Part shown: positions 11,571 to 22,864 of the stretch, piece after piece
Numbering within the stretch: position 1 is the stretch's first letter
Layout: every line of letters begins with the position of its first letter
NCBI RefSeq assembly: GCF_020379485.1
Contig: NW_026014690.1
Span: 186,001 to 250,000, forward strand
DNA from: Brassica napus
Lineage: Eukaryota; Streptophyta; Magnoliopsida; Brassicales; Brassicaceae
Direction of reading: 5' to 3'
Length of the DNA: 64,000 nt
Notes under the pieces: model-generated
Seen by the model: only the letters and a program-made list of their open reading frames with translations
What the model was told of the DNA's origin: nothing
Databases searched by the model: none
Made by a program: the position numbers and the translations under genes

Positions 11571-11721
11571 CATTGCATATCATCACTTGGACATGTTAGT
11601 CCATAATCTACAGGAAGTGTAGTGTGATTGATTATGCAATAAGAGATGGCCATTGCATAATACCATTGGACATATCTAGTCCTTAGTCTACAGGAAGTGT
11701 AGCATGGGTCATTATGCAATG
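11571..11721 (+). other. Tandem three-way-junction folds of C
   Basis: First fold (11571-11640): attgcat/atgcaat closing stem, tggac/gtcca (11588-11603) and ctaca-ggaag-tgtag (11608-11622). Second fold (11651-11721): cattgcataat/attatgcaatg perfect 11-bp stem, ggac/gtcc (11668-11682) and ctaca/tgtag (11688-11702). Same architecture as A and H with paired substitutions. Confidence 0.65.
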
Positions 11722-12752
11722 AGAGAGGTGTCTTGTGAGACTATCTATGGTGATTCAAACACCCTAATTCCTGGTTAAGGAAGAGAGAAAACTCACAAGA
11801 AGAAAGCTATCATAAAAAGATGATAGTTATTAGACCATGGAGATGCATAGGTTCATCACAAGCTTAGCTCCTGCTAGTCTAGGTTCTAAGCTTGAGGGGG
11901 AGTCTTAATGCATATGATCCATGGTCAGTAACAAGTCTTTGCAAAGGCTTCTACAAGGATCATCAACCGGACCAAGTCAGTGGCGTGTCTAGGCAAGAGG
12001 CTGTTCAGAGCAGCCTTGGCGAGTGAGGAAGAAGGCTCTCCATCAATGCGGCTTCAATGAGAGGTGATTGAGGAGAAGCTGATGAATCCATTCTGCCTTT
12101 CCAAGAAGTTGATGATGCCATGAAGATGGTGCATTGGCCGAGTTAGGAAACTCACAAAAACACAAGGGAAGTTCCCTTAGACTTTTAAAACTCTTTCTTT
12201 AAATCTTTTTCATTCATCTTATTCATTGCTTGCTTGTGCTTGAAAAGATACTTAAAATGATTATGATTGAATTGTGAGATTGTGTGCATCAAGTGTGATG
12301 CAGGATATTCATTTTCTTGGTTTTGATAGGTACTGATGCACCTTTGGGATAATGTATCAGGTACCATTGCTTGAGCCTCACTAAAGATGTTCCTGGTCAG
12401 TTCCTAGCTTCTCTAAGATGGCTGAGAAGTCTGTTGAGAGGGGGAGATCCAAACCAGTTCTATGAAGAGGGCAAGCCGTGTGTGAAGTGTTGATCAGCCT
12501 CACTGGTGTTTTGAAGATGATCTGGCCGTGTCCTAGCTACTCTAAGATGGCTGTGAAGTCAGTTGAGAGGGGGAGACTTCAAACCGGTTCCATGAAGAGG
12601 TGAAGCTGAGATGTGAAGTGTGCGCAAAGCTGTGAAGAGTTGCTGCACCTATTAGGCCGTGATCCAGAGCTTCTTGTGTCCAACCATATTGGTTCTAAGG
12701 CACAAGAGCTCACTGGCCAATCCCTAGGCTTTGGAGAGCTCTACTCTTTTTC

Positions 12753-12791
12753 CCTTGCAAGGTTTTGTCCCAATGGGTTTTCCTTGTAAGG
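12753..12791 (+). other. CCCAATGGG hairpin of C
   Basis: ccttgcaagg and ccttgtaagg pair with one G-U around TTTTGTCCCAATGGGTTTT. About 55 bp upstream of the polypurine tract, with the same flanks as in the other elements. Confidence 0.7.
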
Positions 12792-12863
12792 TTTTTAATG
12801 AGGGAGACTCTTCAGAGTTCCAAGCTTGGCTTAGGATCTCCTAAAGTCAAGCTTGAGGGGGAG

Positions 12864-13824
12864 TGTTGAACTGAAGAGAAGAATGGAGCTTGTACATATA
12901 GGGGCAAGCTCTTGAAGATCTTAAGAAGAGTTCTATGAAGCTTCAGAAGTGATGAGAAGCTGATACAAGATTGGGGCAATGTCCAAGAAGGGTTCTAATC
13001 AGACATGGGAGAACATTGGAGGAGTTTAGGCTGCAATGGTTAATGAGAAAGTTAGGGCGATCCGTACGGACGGCCGTACGGACTGTACGGACCGTACGGA
13101 CCAGGGCGTCCCAAAGCTTATCATCTCGACCATTTAAGCATAGTTGAGGAATGTGCAAGCTTAGGGCACAATGTGTACGGCCAGGAAGTCCGTACAGCAT
13201 GGTCTGGTCATGACTTGGGTCACAAGGCATGGAGAAACTCGTTTGGACCTTATACATGAAGAAGGGATCAAAATGGCATCTTGGATGGCCTTGGAAAGGA
13301 TCAGGCAAGATGCTGTCCGTGTATGGATAAGGTCTTCACTCCTATTGGCTTATTCAGTCCACAAGACAGCTCATGACAGCCTGTGTAAAGACCAGGACCG
13401 CCCAAGCTTCCTATTGGCCAAGCATGTGAAGCTTATGGTCCATAGAATTCAAAATAAGGCTCCTCCTTGTTTGACTTCACATGTGTGATGTATCTGATTG
13501 TAAACCCTAGTAGAAAACAGTCTGTCCTATTTAAATAAGAGGCAGAGACGATTTGTAAGCTCTAAGTGAGTAAGGGGGATTTCCCCTTCTCCTTCCTAAG
13601 TCTTTGGTTACTTTGAATCTCCTAAACTCTATTCTCTGGTTACTTAATCTTTCAGTCTCTCTAATCTCTCAATCTCTCACTCAAAGTCTCTTAATCTCAC
13701 GCCATTCTTATTCTTCCATTAGTCTCTCTTTTATTCTCTTCCATTGTGGACACAAGACTCAGTCCCAACCTGTGGAGGTTGATTCATCACGCCCACACAC
13801 AACCTGTGCTCTGAAAATCTCACA
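12864..13824 (+). repeat. C 3' LTR (961 bp)
   Basis: Apparently identical copy of 7883-8843, preceded by polypurine tract gcttgagggggag. GTAC cluster at 13062-13102. Followed by TSD gcaac and the resumed B integrase sequence. Confidence 0.94.
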
Positions 13825-15881
13825 GCAACCTCCATGAGGTGTCGATTCTTTCTCTCAGCCACTCCATTCTGCTGTGGAGTGTAGGGACAGCTAGTTTGAT
13901 GAAGGATTCCGTGTGAAGCTAGATGTTGCTTGAAGGCATTGCTTGTATACTCCCCACCATTATCTGATCTGAAAATCTTAAGCTTGGCATTATAATGGTT
14001 AGATACATAAGCTTGAAAGTTTTTAAATGCCTCAAGAACTCTATCCTTAGTTTTAATGAGTGTTAACCAGGTGTATTTGGATTTTTCATCAATGAATGTT
14101 ACAAAATACTTATAGTTTTCCCTAGACAAGCAAGGTGCAGTCCACACATCAGAATGCATAAGATCAAAACATTTCTCATAGATAGTAGTTGAATTCTTAA
14201 AGACTGTCTTACAATGTTTGCCCAAGATACATGCTTCACATTCATTATTTTTAAACATGACACCTGGTAACATTAAGCTTAAGGCTCTAACATGTGGGTG
14301 ACCTAGTCTAGCATGCCACAATGCATTATTATTCAAACTGGAAATAGAACTAAACGAGCAACTTGAATTGGAAACAGGAGCTATGTCTTCTAGCATATAA
14401 AGCTCTCCTTTGGTAACTCCCTTGCCAATCATTTTCCTTGTATCAATATCCTGAAACTTCACATCATTAGGACTAAAGATAACATTGCAATGCAAATCAG
14501 TAGTACATCTTTTAACAGATAATAAATTAGATGTGAATTCAGGCATATAAAATGCTTTAGACTCTTTATCAAACAGCTTTAGATTTCCTATTCCTTTAAT
14601 TGCAATTCTATCACCATTAGCAATCATCACATTTCCACAAGCAGGTTCGATATTTTTAATCAAACTAGTGTCACTAATCATGTGATGAGAAGCTCCTGAA
14701 TCTACAATCAATGGTTTTATCACATTACTAGCTGCAAAGGTTCTAGGCAAATCATTCAAGCTGTTTAGAGTTCTAGGTGCTCTAGTAGTCTCAATACTAT
14801 GACTTAGATATCCATCAGTTCTATCTATATAGGATGCAGCAAGAGAGTATCCTAAAGAAGAGTTCATACAGTTACCATTCTCCTTGAGAGCTTTGATGAG
14901 GGCATCAATGTCTGATCTCCTTATCATCTCACCATCAGTGCTCTTCCCCGGAGTGTGTTGGGTAGTTAAGGCCTTTCCTTCACCATCTCGCATTGTCTGC
15001 CCAGCTCCGGATGTTGCAGCTTCACTTGCCCCTTCAGACAGATGCACCCTTGCTTCTTTATCCTTCAGGAACTTTGCTGGCTTGAGGTGAGGGTGCAGAA
15101 TCCAGCATTGGCTCCTCTTGTGGCCCTGCTTCTTGCAATGGTCACACTTCCCTCCAAACTTCCCTTCTTCAGTGCGGTAAGCCGCCTTGTTTGCCTGGAT
15201 AGTATCAGCTTGGTTTGCAAGTGTGAGCTCCCCCTTGCCTCCGAACAGCCCAACTGATCCCTCTTCTTTTTGTATCTGAGCACACACATCTTCAAGGGAG
15301 GGAAGCTTTGGTGACCTCAAGATGTGCTTGATGAGATCATTAAAGATCGGATTCAAGGTGAGTAGCAAGCCGAACACTTGGTCTTGTTCTCTCCTTTCCA
15401 TGAGCACATCTTGGTCAGTGGTGTTGGGCCTCAGCATCTCTAGCTCTGACCACAAGGCTCTGAACTTTCCCAAGTGTTTAGTAAACTCCACCTCCTCTTG
15501 CACAAGTGTGTTGATTGATCTCTTCAACTCGAACACACGGCTCAGGTTAGATGTGTTACCATAGACCTTTTGGAGTGTCTCCCACAGGTCCTTTGGCGTC
15601 TCACAGTAGCTGTATGCTTCCAAGATCGAGGCTTCAAGTGACCCATGTAGCACCGTAAGCACCTTCAAGTCATCCTGATCCCACTTCTCTTGATCTGCCA
15701 CCACCAGCTCTTGACCGCCTTCTCCTTCTCTAGCAACTGGTCTTGGAGCTCCACCAGAGATATGGCTCCATAGACCCTTGCTCCCAACCGCTGCTTTCAC
15801 CAAGCGAGACCACAACAGGTAGTTAGTACCACCCTTCAACGTAACCGCCACCGAGAGAGTCTTGCTCTTGCTTTCCTCCAT
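13825..15881 (-). pseudogene. B: Gag, protease and integrase N-terminal part
   Basis: Start chosen at MEESKSK (15881) because it aligns with the H and D Gag starts; an in-frame ATG seven codons upstream is also possible. Domains in order: copia Gag (NYLLWSRLVKAAVGSKGLW, then RALWSELEML), zinc knuckle CDHCKKQGHKRSQC near residue 255, protease core IVDSGASHHMI near residue 395, integrase HHCC (WHARLGHPH...CEACILGKHC) and catalytic Asp residues in HSDVW and RSDNGGEY. The catalytic Glu lies in NGVAERKNRH next to the C insertion. The frame then continues into the C LTR, an artefact of insertion. Gag would form particles, protease mature them and integrase insert the cDNA. No frameshift is seen in this part, but the gene is split. 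Confidence 0.93.
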
Positions 15882-15955
15882 TCCAAATGCTTTAAAGAAC
15901 AACCGTAGATGAAATGAAGCTGAAGATTAATGAGATTAGAAACCAGAATATGAGC

Positions 15956-15973
15956 AACCTGGCTCTGATACCA
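15956..15973 (-). other. B primer-binding site
   Basis: aacctggctctgatacca abutting the 5' LTR; initiator tRNA-Met type. About 75 bp of leader separates it from the gag start. Confidence 0.9.
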
Positions 15974-16554
15974 TATTAGATTAAGAGAATGAAATGATTT
16001 AGAGAAGATTAAGGAACAGAATGTGAGATTATGACAAGTTTAGGTAAGAATCATGATTAAGAGAGTATGAATGTAGAGAGATAGACTCAGAACTGTATGT
16101 TTATTATTAATGACAAGAGTTACAATATATAGTGAGAGATCATTAGGGTTTTCGAAATCATAAAGAGGAGCTAAGCATGTGAGGTCAACAAGGTTAGGAT
16201 AAGCTCTCTTTAACTCGGCCAATCAGCGTTCCCACATGCATGGAGCATCTAGGATCTTGGACAAAGATGCTCTTGCCTTTCCAGCTGTGCCAGCCTGTAA
16301 AGCCGCGCCTCTCTTATCCTCAAACGGTCTGATTCATCAGCCAAAGCTCCTTCTCTTCCCATAAGTTACTTGGGTAACTTCTTGTAACCGCGGTCGAGGT
16401 TTCACTTGTCTGGATGTGTACGGACCGTACGGCCTTGTAACACCTTGTACGGTCAGGCCAATGTGAACCTCTCCCATCACACCAATGCTTAACATACCCT
16501 CTTCAGTCTTCACCCCTTAGTACTTCACACTTGTATATTCAACTCTTCTCAACA
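15974..16554 (-). repeat. B 5' LTR (581 bp)
   Basis: Sense-strand termini TGTTGAG...TCTAATA, that is TG...TA rather than TG...CA. TATA-like CTATATATTG (complement of about 16124-16133). GTAC cores at 16418-16434 and 16448-16454. The right side passes straight into satellite. The partner LTR is outside the window. Confidence 0.88.
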
Positions 16555-16985
16555 AGAAGCTTGATTTTGATACATATAGTAATGGAGAATCACTAGGAAG
16601 TTGAATAAATTTCATAGGAGTTAGGATGAAGAAGCTATCCCACTTTCAAATCAGGTGATCCCACTTTTCCTGTTTGGGAATATGACAGCTTCTTTGTCAT
16701 TCTAATCAAACCAGGATGAATCGCGATGTAAGAAGCTTGATTTTGTTATATAAAGTAATGGAGAATCACTAGGAAGTTCAATAAATCTCATAGGAGTTAG
16801 GATGAAGAAGCTATCCCACTTTCAAATCAGGTGATCCCAGTTTTCCTGTTTGGGAATATGACAGCTTCCTTGTCATTCTAATCAAAACAGGATGAATCGC
16901 GATGTAAGAAGCTTGATTTTGATACATATAGTAATGGAGAATCACTAGGAAGTTGAATAAATTTCATAGGAGTTAGGATGAAGAA
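16555..16985 (+). repeat. Centromere-type satellite block 1 (~2.5 monomers)
   Basis: Tandem ~176-bp monomers with gaagctatcccac, gtgatccca, tttgggaatatgacagc and aagcttgatttt landmarks. It carries rare variants (gttatataaag, gttcaataaatc) that recur in the same order at about 52026-52454, so both segments belong to one higher-order unit. Interrupted on the right by the CRM element (TSD aagaa, 16981-16985). Confidence 0.92.
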
Positions 16986-17811
16986 TAATACGTCCCTAGA
17001 TTGCTTCTCTGGATAGTATGGGATAGATCCTTGCTAGAACGAATCAAAGACTCAAGTTCTACAAGGTTGTGGATCGATTGGTGACACAAGAGGCTGCGGA
17101 AAGGCTCCTTGATACTCCTAAGTGACTAGATCGGATATGACACACCGAGATAGACACTCTTGGGTTGCTGGATATTACACACCAACAAGATCACTCAACA
17201 ACTCGCGGACAAGCAGTAGAGAGAACAAAGAAAAGGTTTATGATAAAAGATAATTGATGATCATAAGGGGTTCAAAGTACACTTATATATAAGAGAAGTT
17301 GGAACAGACTCCAAACTTCTCGAAAACTATCAAGAGAGTAAAGGCACACGCTCTCTTGAAAATAGAAACAAATGACAAGTTTGAAAATAAAACATGAAAT
17401 GAAAGACTTATTATAACATAAGGTTGATCCGGGATAAGGTTGGATCGAGATCATCAACTAAGAGATTTGAGAAACAAATCTATGGCCTCGTTAAAAACCT
17501 ATCTTTGGAAAACCCATTGGGACAAAACCAAAGATAGGGAAAAAGAGCACACATAGTTTGCTTGCTTAGTTGATGATCAGCTTGATGGTGAAGTTGCTTG
17601 AATGGTGATAAGTGTGTCTTGGTTGATCAAGCTTCTACCAAGACATTCCTCTTGCTTCCATGACCTCTTAACCAATCCTCCAATAACTTGCGTGAGCTTC
17701 CTTGATCTTGATCGAGTCATAGGTCCTTTAGGCAAGGCTAGAACATCTCCATCAGTCGGCTTATCCAGATCCTCATCATCTCCATTAGATAGTTGGTCCA
17801 TGATCACATCA
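16986..17811 (-). repeat. I 3' LTR (826 bp)
   Basis: Sense start TGATGTGATC directly after the polypurine tract; sense end CGTATTA. It encodes the last ~78 residues of Gag-Pol and then, after the stop at 17577, the CCCAATGGG hairpin (17498-17538). TATA-like TTATATATAAG near 17282-17294. Confidence 0.9.
17498..17538 (-). other. CCCAATGGG hairpin in I 3' LTR
   Basis: Perfect 11-bp stem: sense cctatctttgg pairs with ccaaagatagg around TTTTGTCCCAATGGGTTTT. The stem sequence is unrelated to that of the copia hairpins but the loop is the same. It starts about 39 nt after the gag-pol stop. Confidence 0.75.
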
Positions 17812-20800
17812 TCCCCTCCCTCTTGAAAAGGATTTGACCTCAAATCTGGCTCATCTGCAACAAAAGGGATCAAGTCAGTAACATTGAAGCTATCACTTAT
17901 GTCGTACTTACCTTGCAGATCAAGTTTGTAGGCATTGTCATTGATCCTCTTGGTGACTTCAAAAGGGCCATCAATCCTTGGCATTAGCTTAGACTTCCTC
18001 TCTTTTGGAAACCTTTCTTTCCTCAAGTGAACCCATACTTGATCTCCAACTTCAAAGATCATCTCACGCCTTCCCTTGTTGGCTTGTTTGGCGTATTGCT
18101 TAGTTTTCTCTTCTAGATTGCGCTTAGCTTGCTCATGAATCTGCTGAACCATCTCAGCTTTCTTTTTCCCATCCATACTAACCCTTTCACACTCAGGTAA
18201 AGGTATTAGATCCAAAGGTGAGATGGGATTGAACCCATAAACAATTTCAAACGGAGAAAACTTAGAAGCAGAATGCATAGCATGATTGTATGCAAATTCA
18301 CAATGAGGTAAATAATCTTCCCATGATTTCAAGTTCTTTTTAATGAATGCACGCAGGAGAGTACCTAAGGTTCTATTAACTACTTCAGTTTGCCCATCAG
18401 TTTGTGGATGACAAGTAGTAGAAAACAATAGCTTAGTTCCTAGTTTAGACCACAATGTTTTCCAAAAGTAGCTAAGGAATTTAGTATCTCTATCTGAAAC
18501 TATAGTCCTAGGCATCCCATGCAAACGTACCACTTCTTTAAAGAACAAATTAGCTACATGTAATGCATCATCAGTCTTATTGCAAGCTATGAAATGTGCC
18601 ATTTTAGAGAATCTATCAACAACCACAAAGATAGAATCCTTTCCAGTCCTAGTTCTAGGCAAACCCATAACAAAGTCCATAGATATATCATTCCAAGGAT
18701 GAGTAGGAATAGGCAAAGGAGTATACAAACCGTGAGGTTGAACCTTAGACTTTGCAAGCTTGCAAGTTGTGCACCTTCCACAGATTCTCTCCACATCTCT
18801 TTTCATATGCGGCCAATAGAAGTGATCCTGCAAAACTTTAAGGGTTTTTGCTATACCAAAATGACCCATCAAGCTTCCTCCATGGGATTCCCTGACAAAT
18901 AGATCTCTTAAAGAGCAATTAGGCACACATAAACGATTGTCATAGAATAAGAATCCATCATGCCTAAAATAATGTCCTGAAGCATACTTAGCACATGATT
19001 TATAAGCTTCTTGAAAGTCAGGATCAGATTCATACATTTCTTTAATCTGCTCAAAGCCTAGCAACTTAGCATCAAGAGTAGTTAAGAGGACATACCTTCG
19101 GGATAGTGCATCAGCAACTATATTCTCCTTACCTTGTTTGTATTTGATCACATACGGGAAGGTTTCAATGAATTCTACCCATCTAGCATGTCTCTTGCTG
19201 AGCTTACTTTGTCCTTTGAGATACTTGAGAGATTCATGGTCGGTGTGAATGACAAACTCCTTTGGCCAGAGATAATGCTGCCAAGTCTGTAGAGCTCTCA
19301 CCAAGGCGTAGAGTTCTTTGTCATAAGTGGCATAGTTGAGAGTAGCTCCACTGAGTTTCTCACTGAAATAAGCAATAGGTCTTTTATCCTGCATCAACAC
19401 AGCACCAATTCCAATTCCTGAGGCATCACATTCTATTTCAAATGTTTTAGAAAAATCAGGAAGTATGAGAAGAGGAGATTGAGTAAGCTTCTCTTTAAGG
19501 AGTTGGAATGCGGCTTCCTGAGCTTCTCCCCACTTGAATCCTACATCCTTCTTGATTATCTCAGTTAGGGGAGCTGCTAGAGTGCTGAAATCCTTCACAA
19601 AGCGCCTATAGAAACCTGCCAGTCCATGAAAACTCCTTACTTCTCCCACTGTAGTTGGACTCGGCCACTCTTGTATTGCTTTGATCTTTTCCTGATCCAC
19701 TTTTACACCATCTGCACTTACAACAAAACCTAGAAAGACCAAGTTATCTGTGCAAAAAGTGCACTTCTTTAGATTGGCATATAGCTTTTCCTTTCTCAAA
19801 ACATCCAAAACAGCCCTAAGATGTTCTATATGATCTTCTAAGCATTTGCTGTAAACTAAGATATCATCAAAGTACACAACAACAAAGATGCCTATGAAAG
19901 ACCTAAGAATATGATTCATCAATCTCATGAATGTACTAGGCGCATTGGTTAATCCAAATGGCATAACTAACCATTCATACAAGCCATGTTTAGTTTTAAA
20001 TGCAGTTTTCCACTCATCTCCTTCTTTCATCCTAATCTGATGATATCCACTTTTCAAGTCTATCTTAGAAAAGATGCAAGAACCATGCAATTCATCAAGC
20101 ATATCATCTAATCTAGGAATAGGGTGGCGATACTTCACTGTTATGTTGTTGATTGCTCTACAATCAACACACATGCGCCAGCTCCCATCTTTCTTTGGCA
20201 CAAGGAGCACTGGAACTGCACAAGGACTCAAACTTTCTCGGATATGACCCTTCTCCATCAGCTCCTCTACTTGTTTCTGCAGTTCTTTGGTTTCAACTGG
20301 ATTGGTCCTGTATGCTGGACGGTTGGGCAGTGTAGAACCAGGTACAAAGTCTATTTGGTGCTCAATCCCACGCACTGGAGGCAATCCAATGGGGCTATCT
20401 TCTGGAAACACATCTGCATACTCCTGTAAAAGAGAAACTAGTTCACTCGGATGATCCGGTGTGTGATCAGTAATGGTTAGAAGAGTCTCTTTAAACATAA
20501 GCAAGATAATAGAATTTTGAGAGTAGAGAATTCTTTTGATATCTCCCTGTTTGGCATAGAGGCTGTGATGCTTGTCATGATCAGGTTTGAGATCAATCTC
20601 TTTCGCTTTCTTTTTCTGAAGCTGGATTTGATCTTCATGAACCTCTTTAGGAGACAGAGGCACCAGCACAGTCTTCTTTCCGTTGAATTCAAAAGAATGT
20701 TTGTTGGTGAAGCCATCATGATTCACACGTCTATCATACTGCCAGGGTCTTCCAAGGAGTATATGACTGGCTTCCATTGGCAACACATCACACAAGACTT

Positions 20801-22310
20801 CATCTTCATATCTACCAATGGCTATAGGAACCAGTACTTGAGTAGAAACTTTCATCTCGCCCTCCTCATTGAGCCACTGCAATCTGTAGGGTCTTGGGTG
20901 TTTCTGAATTTTCAAACCCAATTTCTTCACCATAGTCTCACTGGCTACATTGACACAACTTCCTCCATCAATAATGAGACTGCACACCTTTCCCTGAACC
21001 ATACACCTTGTGTAGAATAGATTCTCTCGCTGCTCAAACTCTCCATTCTTGGCTTGCACGTTCAAGAGCCTTCTTGTCACCAACAATCTTCCTTTCACGG
21101 GTTCTACTTCACTTTCTTCTTCAGACTCCTCATGATCAGAACCAAACTTCTCTTCCTCTGATTCATACTCTCCATTCTCAAGAAGAATCATAACCTTTTT
21201 GTTGGTGCACTCATTAGCATAATGCCCACGCCCTTGACATTTGAAGCACTTAACATCTCTAGTTCTTGAACTAGTAATTTCAGCTTTGCCTTTGTCTTTG
21301 CTGTATATGCTGCTCGGCTTAGTCTCTTCTTTCTGCTGAGGCTTGCTATCCTTCAGATAGGATGTTTTCTCTTCTTTAGAGTGGTGGAACTTAGATGATC
21401 CATAGCTGCGTGAGTTACCCTTCCTCTTGAGCTGCTGCTCCACTAGAATAGCTTTGTGCAACATCTCTTCTATTTCCACATAGTGTTGCATCTCCACATT
21501 GTCTTGTATCTCACGGTTAAGCCCTCCAAGAAACCTTGCCATAGTGGCTTCTCTATCCTCCAAGATACTAGCTCTCAACATCAGCAACTCCATGTCTTGA
21601 TAGTATTCTTCAACAGTTCGTGTTCCTTGGGTAAGTCTTCGCAGCTTTTGATGTAGGTCGCGGTGATAGTGACTTGGAACAAACCGTTTGCGCATGAGTG
21701 ACTTCATCTCGTGCCATGAATCAACCGGATTCTCTTGGTTAAGCCGTCTAGTAGTTACAAGTTGATCCCACCAACTCAACGCATAATCATAGAATTCAGT
21801 TGCTGCAATCTTGATCCTTTGGGCATTGGAGTAGTGTTGGCAATTGAAGACAAGCTCGATCTTCTTTTCCCACTCCAAGTAGGCATCTGGATCCACCTTG
21901 CCATGGAAGGGTGGAATCTTAAGCTTAAGTCCTGAAAGCTTGTCTTTGCGTGACCCCCTTCCATCATGTTCACGCCTTGATCTTCCTCTGCTCAGTTCAG
22001 AAGATGAACTACTGCGCTCAGTTGGGTTGTGCTCAGTTCTATTGCGCGAGTAGTAGTTGTCGGTCTCTTGTGAACCCGCATGCTCTTGCCGTACTGGAGT
22101 AGGCCGGTTTCTTCTAGACTCATTGCTATGTCCCTGGCCAGTAGCTTGCCTCAACTCTTGTCTCATCTCCTCACGTAATTCCTTCATGCTAGCCTTGAGC
22201 ATATCAGCCATAGTAGAGATCATGGTCTGATTCATTTGCTCGGTCATTTGATCTCTCAGCATCTTGTTCTTCCTTACTAGCTCGGCTTCTTCTTCTGATT
22301 CTTTCCCCAT
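17577..22310 (-). CDS. Gag-Pol polyprotein of Ty3/CRM-like element I
   Basis: One uninterrupted 1577-aa frame. Order: coiled N-terminal part ([12 protein letters not shown]..), Retrotrans_gag (around residues 140-260, [13 protein letters not shown]), zinc knuckle [14 protein letters not shown] (~352), aspartic protease LIIDGGSC (~445), reverse transcriptase with YFDDILVYS (~814), RNase H with [13 protein letters not shown] (~960), integrase zinc-binding region ending CGRCTTC (~1173), and catalytic Asp/Asp/Glu near 1209, 1270 and 1308 ([26 protein letters not shown]). The C-terminal tail [11 protein letters not shown] (~1528) lies in the LTR-encoded part. No chromodomain is seen. Protease has DGGS instead of DSGA, which I believe is usual for chromoviruses. 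The product would make particles and integrate cDNA, in this clade preferentially into centromeres (family knowledge). The frame looks intact despite LTR divergence. Confidence 0.93.
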   Translation of the reverse strand: MGKESEEEAELVRKNKMLRDQMTEQMNQTMISTMADMLKASMKELREEMRQELRQATGQGHSNESRRNRPTPVRQEHAGSQETDNYYSRNRTEHNPTERSSSSSELSRGRSRREHDGRGSRKDKLSGLKLKIPPFHGKVDPDAYLEWEKKIELVFNCQHYSNAQRIKIAATEFYDYALSWWDQLVTTRRLNQENPVDSWHEMKSLMRKRFVPSHYHRDLHQKLRRLTQGTRTVEEYYQDMELLMLRASILEDREATMARFLGGLNREIQDNVEMQHYVEIEEMLHKAILVEQQLKRKGNSRSYGSSKFHHSKEEKTSYLKDSKPQQKEETKPSSIYSKDKGKAEITSSRTRDVKCFKCQGRGHYANECTNKKVMILLENGEYESEEEKFGSDHEESEEESEVEPVKGRLLVTRRLLNVQAKNGEFEQRENLFYTRCMVQGKVCSLIIDGGSCVNVASETMVKKLGLKIQKHPRPYRLQWLNEEGEMKVSTQVLVPIAIGRYEDEVLCDVLPMEASHILLGRPWQYDRRVNHDGFTNKHSFEFNGKKTVLVPLSPKEVHEDQIQLQKKKAKEIDLKPDHDKHHSLYAKQGDIKRILYSQNSIILLMFKETLLTITDHTPDHPSELVSLLQEYADVFPEDSPIGLPPVRGIEHQIDFVPGSTLPNRPAYRTNPVETKELQKQVEELMEKGHIRESLSPCAVPVLLVPKKDGSWRMCVDCRAINNITVKYRHPIPRLDDMLDELHGSCIFSKIDLKSGYHQIRMKEGDEWKTAFKTKHGLYEWLVMPFGLTNAPSTFMRLMNHILRSFIGIFVVVYFDDILVYSKCLEDHIEHLRAVLDVLRKEKLYANLKKCTFCTDNLVFLGFVVSADGVKVDQEKIKAIQEWPSPTTVGEVRSFHGLAGFYRRFVKDFSTLAAPLTEIIKKDVGFKWGEAQEAAFQLLKEKLTQSPLLILPDFSKTFEIECDASGIGIGAVLMQDKRPIAYFSEKLSGATLNYATYDKELYALVRALQTWQHYLWPKEFVIHTDHESLKYLKGQSKLSKRHARWVEFIETFPYVIKYKQGKENIVADALSRRYVLLTTLDAKLLGFEQIKEMYESDPDFQEAYKSCAKYASGHYFRHDGFLFYDNRLCVPNCSLRDLFVRESHGGSLMGHFGIAKTLKVLQDHFYWPHMKRDVERICGRCTTCKLAKSKVQPHGLYTPLPIPTHPWNDISMDFVMGLPRTRTGKDSIFVVVDRFSKMAHFIACNKTDDALHVANLFFKEVVRLHGMPRTIVSDRDTKFLSYFWKTLWSKLGTKLLFSTTCHPQTDGQTEVVNRTLGTLLRAFIKKNLKSWEDYLPHCEFAYNHAMHSASKFSPFEIVYGFNPISPLDLIPLPECERVSMDGKKKAEMVQQIHEQAKRNLEEKTKQYAKQANKGRREMIFEVGDQVWVHLRKERFPKERKSKLMPRIDGPFEVTKRINDNAYKLDLQGKYDISDSFNVTDLIPFVADEPDLRSNPFQEGGDDVIMDQLSNGDDEDLDKPTDGDVLALPKGPMTRSRSRKLTQVIGGLVKRSWKQEECLGRSLINQDTLITIQATSPSS

Positions 22311-22850
22311 TGGTACCTAGAATCAATAACAACACTCAACCAGTAAATAGTTCCAATAAACTGATCGTAATCAGTAGATGATCAAGAGATTTTAAACTGA
22401 AAATAACTGGCGGTAAAAGAAAACTTGATTATCAAGCAAAGAAGGATTCAAATCGACAACTTGAAAATCACAATAGAAACGCGATCAAGGTAGGTTTGTT
22501 AATCAGATTTCGACGACACACAAGTAGATCTAGTTGTTATAGGTGATTTAAAACAGATCACACGATCAATTAGATTCAAACAAAAGATCAAATCTAGAAT
22601 ATGAATCGATAACAATCGGATCTAAAAACGCGAAACCTAGATCTATCAATCTCAAACTCTTAACAATTAGATCGACACAAAATGATTAGATCACACACTC
22701 AAACGACCACGGATCACAGATCAATCAATGGATATTGCGAAACAAAGAACAGATCAGTTGAAACAAAACGGATCGATCTAAAAACTGATCAAGAAGATGA
22801 ACAGGTTAAATCGAAACAAAAGAGAAACGAGTACTTCCCTAACCAGAGAT
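22311..22850 (-). other. I 5' untranslated leader
   Basis: 540 bp of AT-rich sequence between the gag start and the primer-binding site, with many repeated gatc/gatct strings (for example agatcacacgatcaattag). No long frame. Confidence 0.7.
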
Positions 22851-22862
22851 GCTCTGATACCA
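22851..22862 (-). other. I primer-binding site
   Basis: gctctgatacca, 12 nt matching the 3' end of a tRNA-Met, two bases from the 5' LTR. Confidence 0.85.
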
Positions 22863-22864
22863 CA

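Larger units (their letters stand above)
8862..12863 (+). other. C non-coding interior
   Basis: No coding domain seen. A 135-codon frame opens at the LTR/primer-site junction (8843-9250) and has an equal-length counterpart in A, but it shows no known domain. Structured elements: hairpin 9264-9312, junction folds 11571-11721, an internal polypurine-like taagcttgagggggag at 11887-11902, and the CCCAATGGG hairpin 12753-12791. A 20-base A run lies at 11296-11315. The middle part (about 9320-11400) is AT-rich and otherwise featureless to me. The polypurine tract ends the region. Confidence 0.75.
7883..13824 (+). mobile_element. Non-autonomous LTR element C (LARD-like, no gag or pol)
   Basis: A 5942-bp plus-strand element with 961-bp LTRs (7883-8843, 12864-13824) and TSD gcaac (7878-7882, 13825-13829). 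Primer-binding site 8844-8861; polypurine tract 12846-12863 (gtcaagcttgagggggag). It is the same family as A but in opposite orientation, only 352 bp away in B. No protein domain is visible inside. Termini are TGTTGAA...CTCACA. The two LTRs look identical, suggesting a very recent insertion. It sits in the integrase coding region of B, between LMEV and ARS codons. Mobilisation in trans by a copia relative is inferred from the shared primer and polypurine signals. Confidence 0.92.
1..16554 (-). mobile_element. Copia element B (partial, nested host of A and C)
   Basis: Ty1/copia retrotransposon read on the minus strand. Its 5' LTR is 15974-16554, the primer-binding site 15956-15973, and the coding region runs leftwards through gag, protease, integrase and reverse transcriptase to RNase H at position 1. 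The 3' LTR lies beyond the left edge. Elements A (TSD catag) and C (TSD gcaac) interrupt it; removing each insert plus one TSD copy rejoins the reading frame exactly. The right flank is satellite, with agaag (16555-16559) as the presumed TSD. B is dead: two large insertions plus a one-base frameshift near 1577. The copia order (integrase before reverse transcriptase) is seen directly; I did not assign a lineage. Confidence 0.93.

Noticed and set aside
20124..21020. Plus-strand frames up to 167 codons across the CRM pol region
   Set aside because: Antisense shadows of the 1577-aa Gag-Pol; no independent domains.
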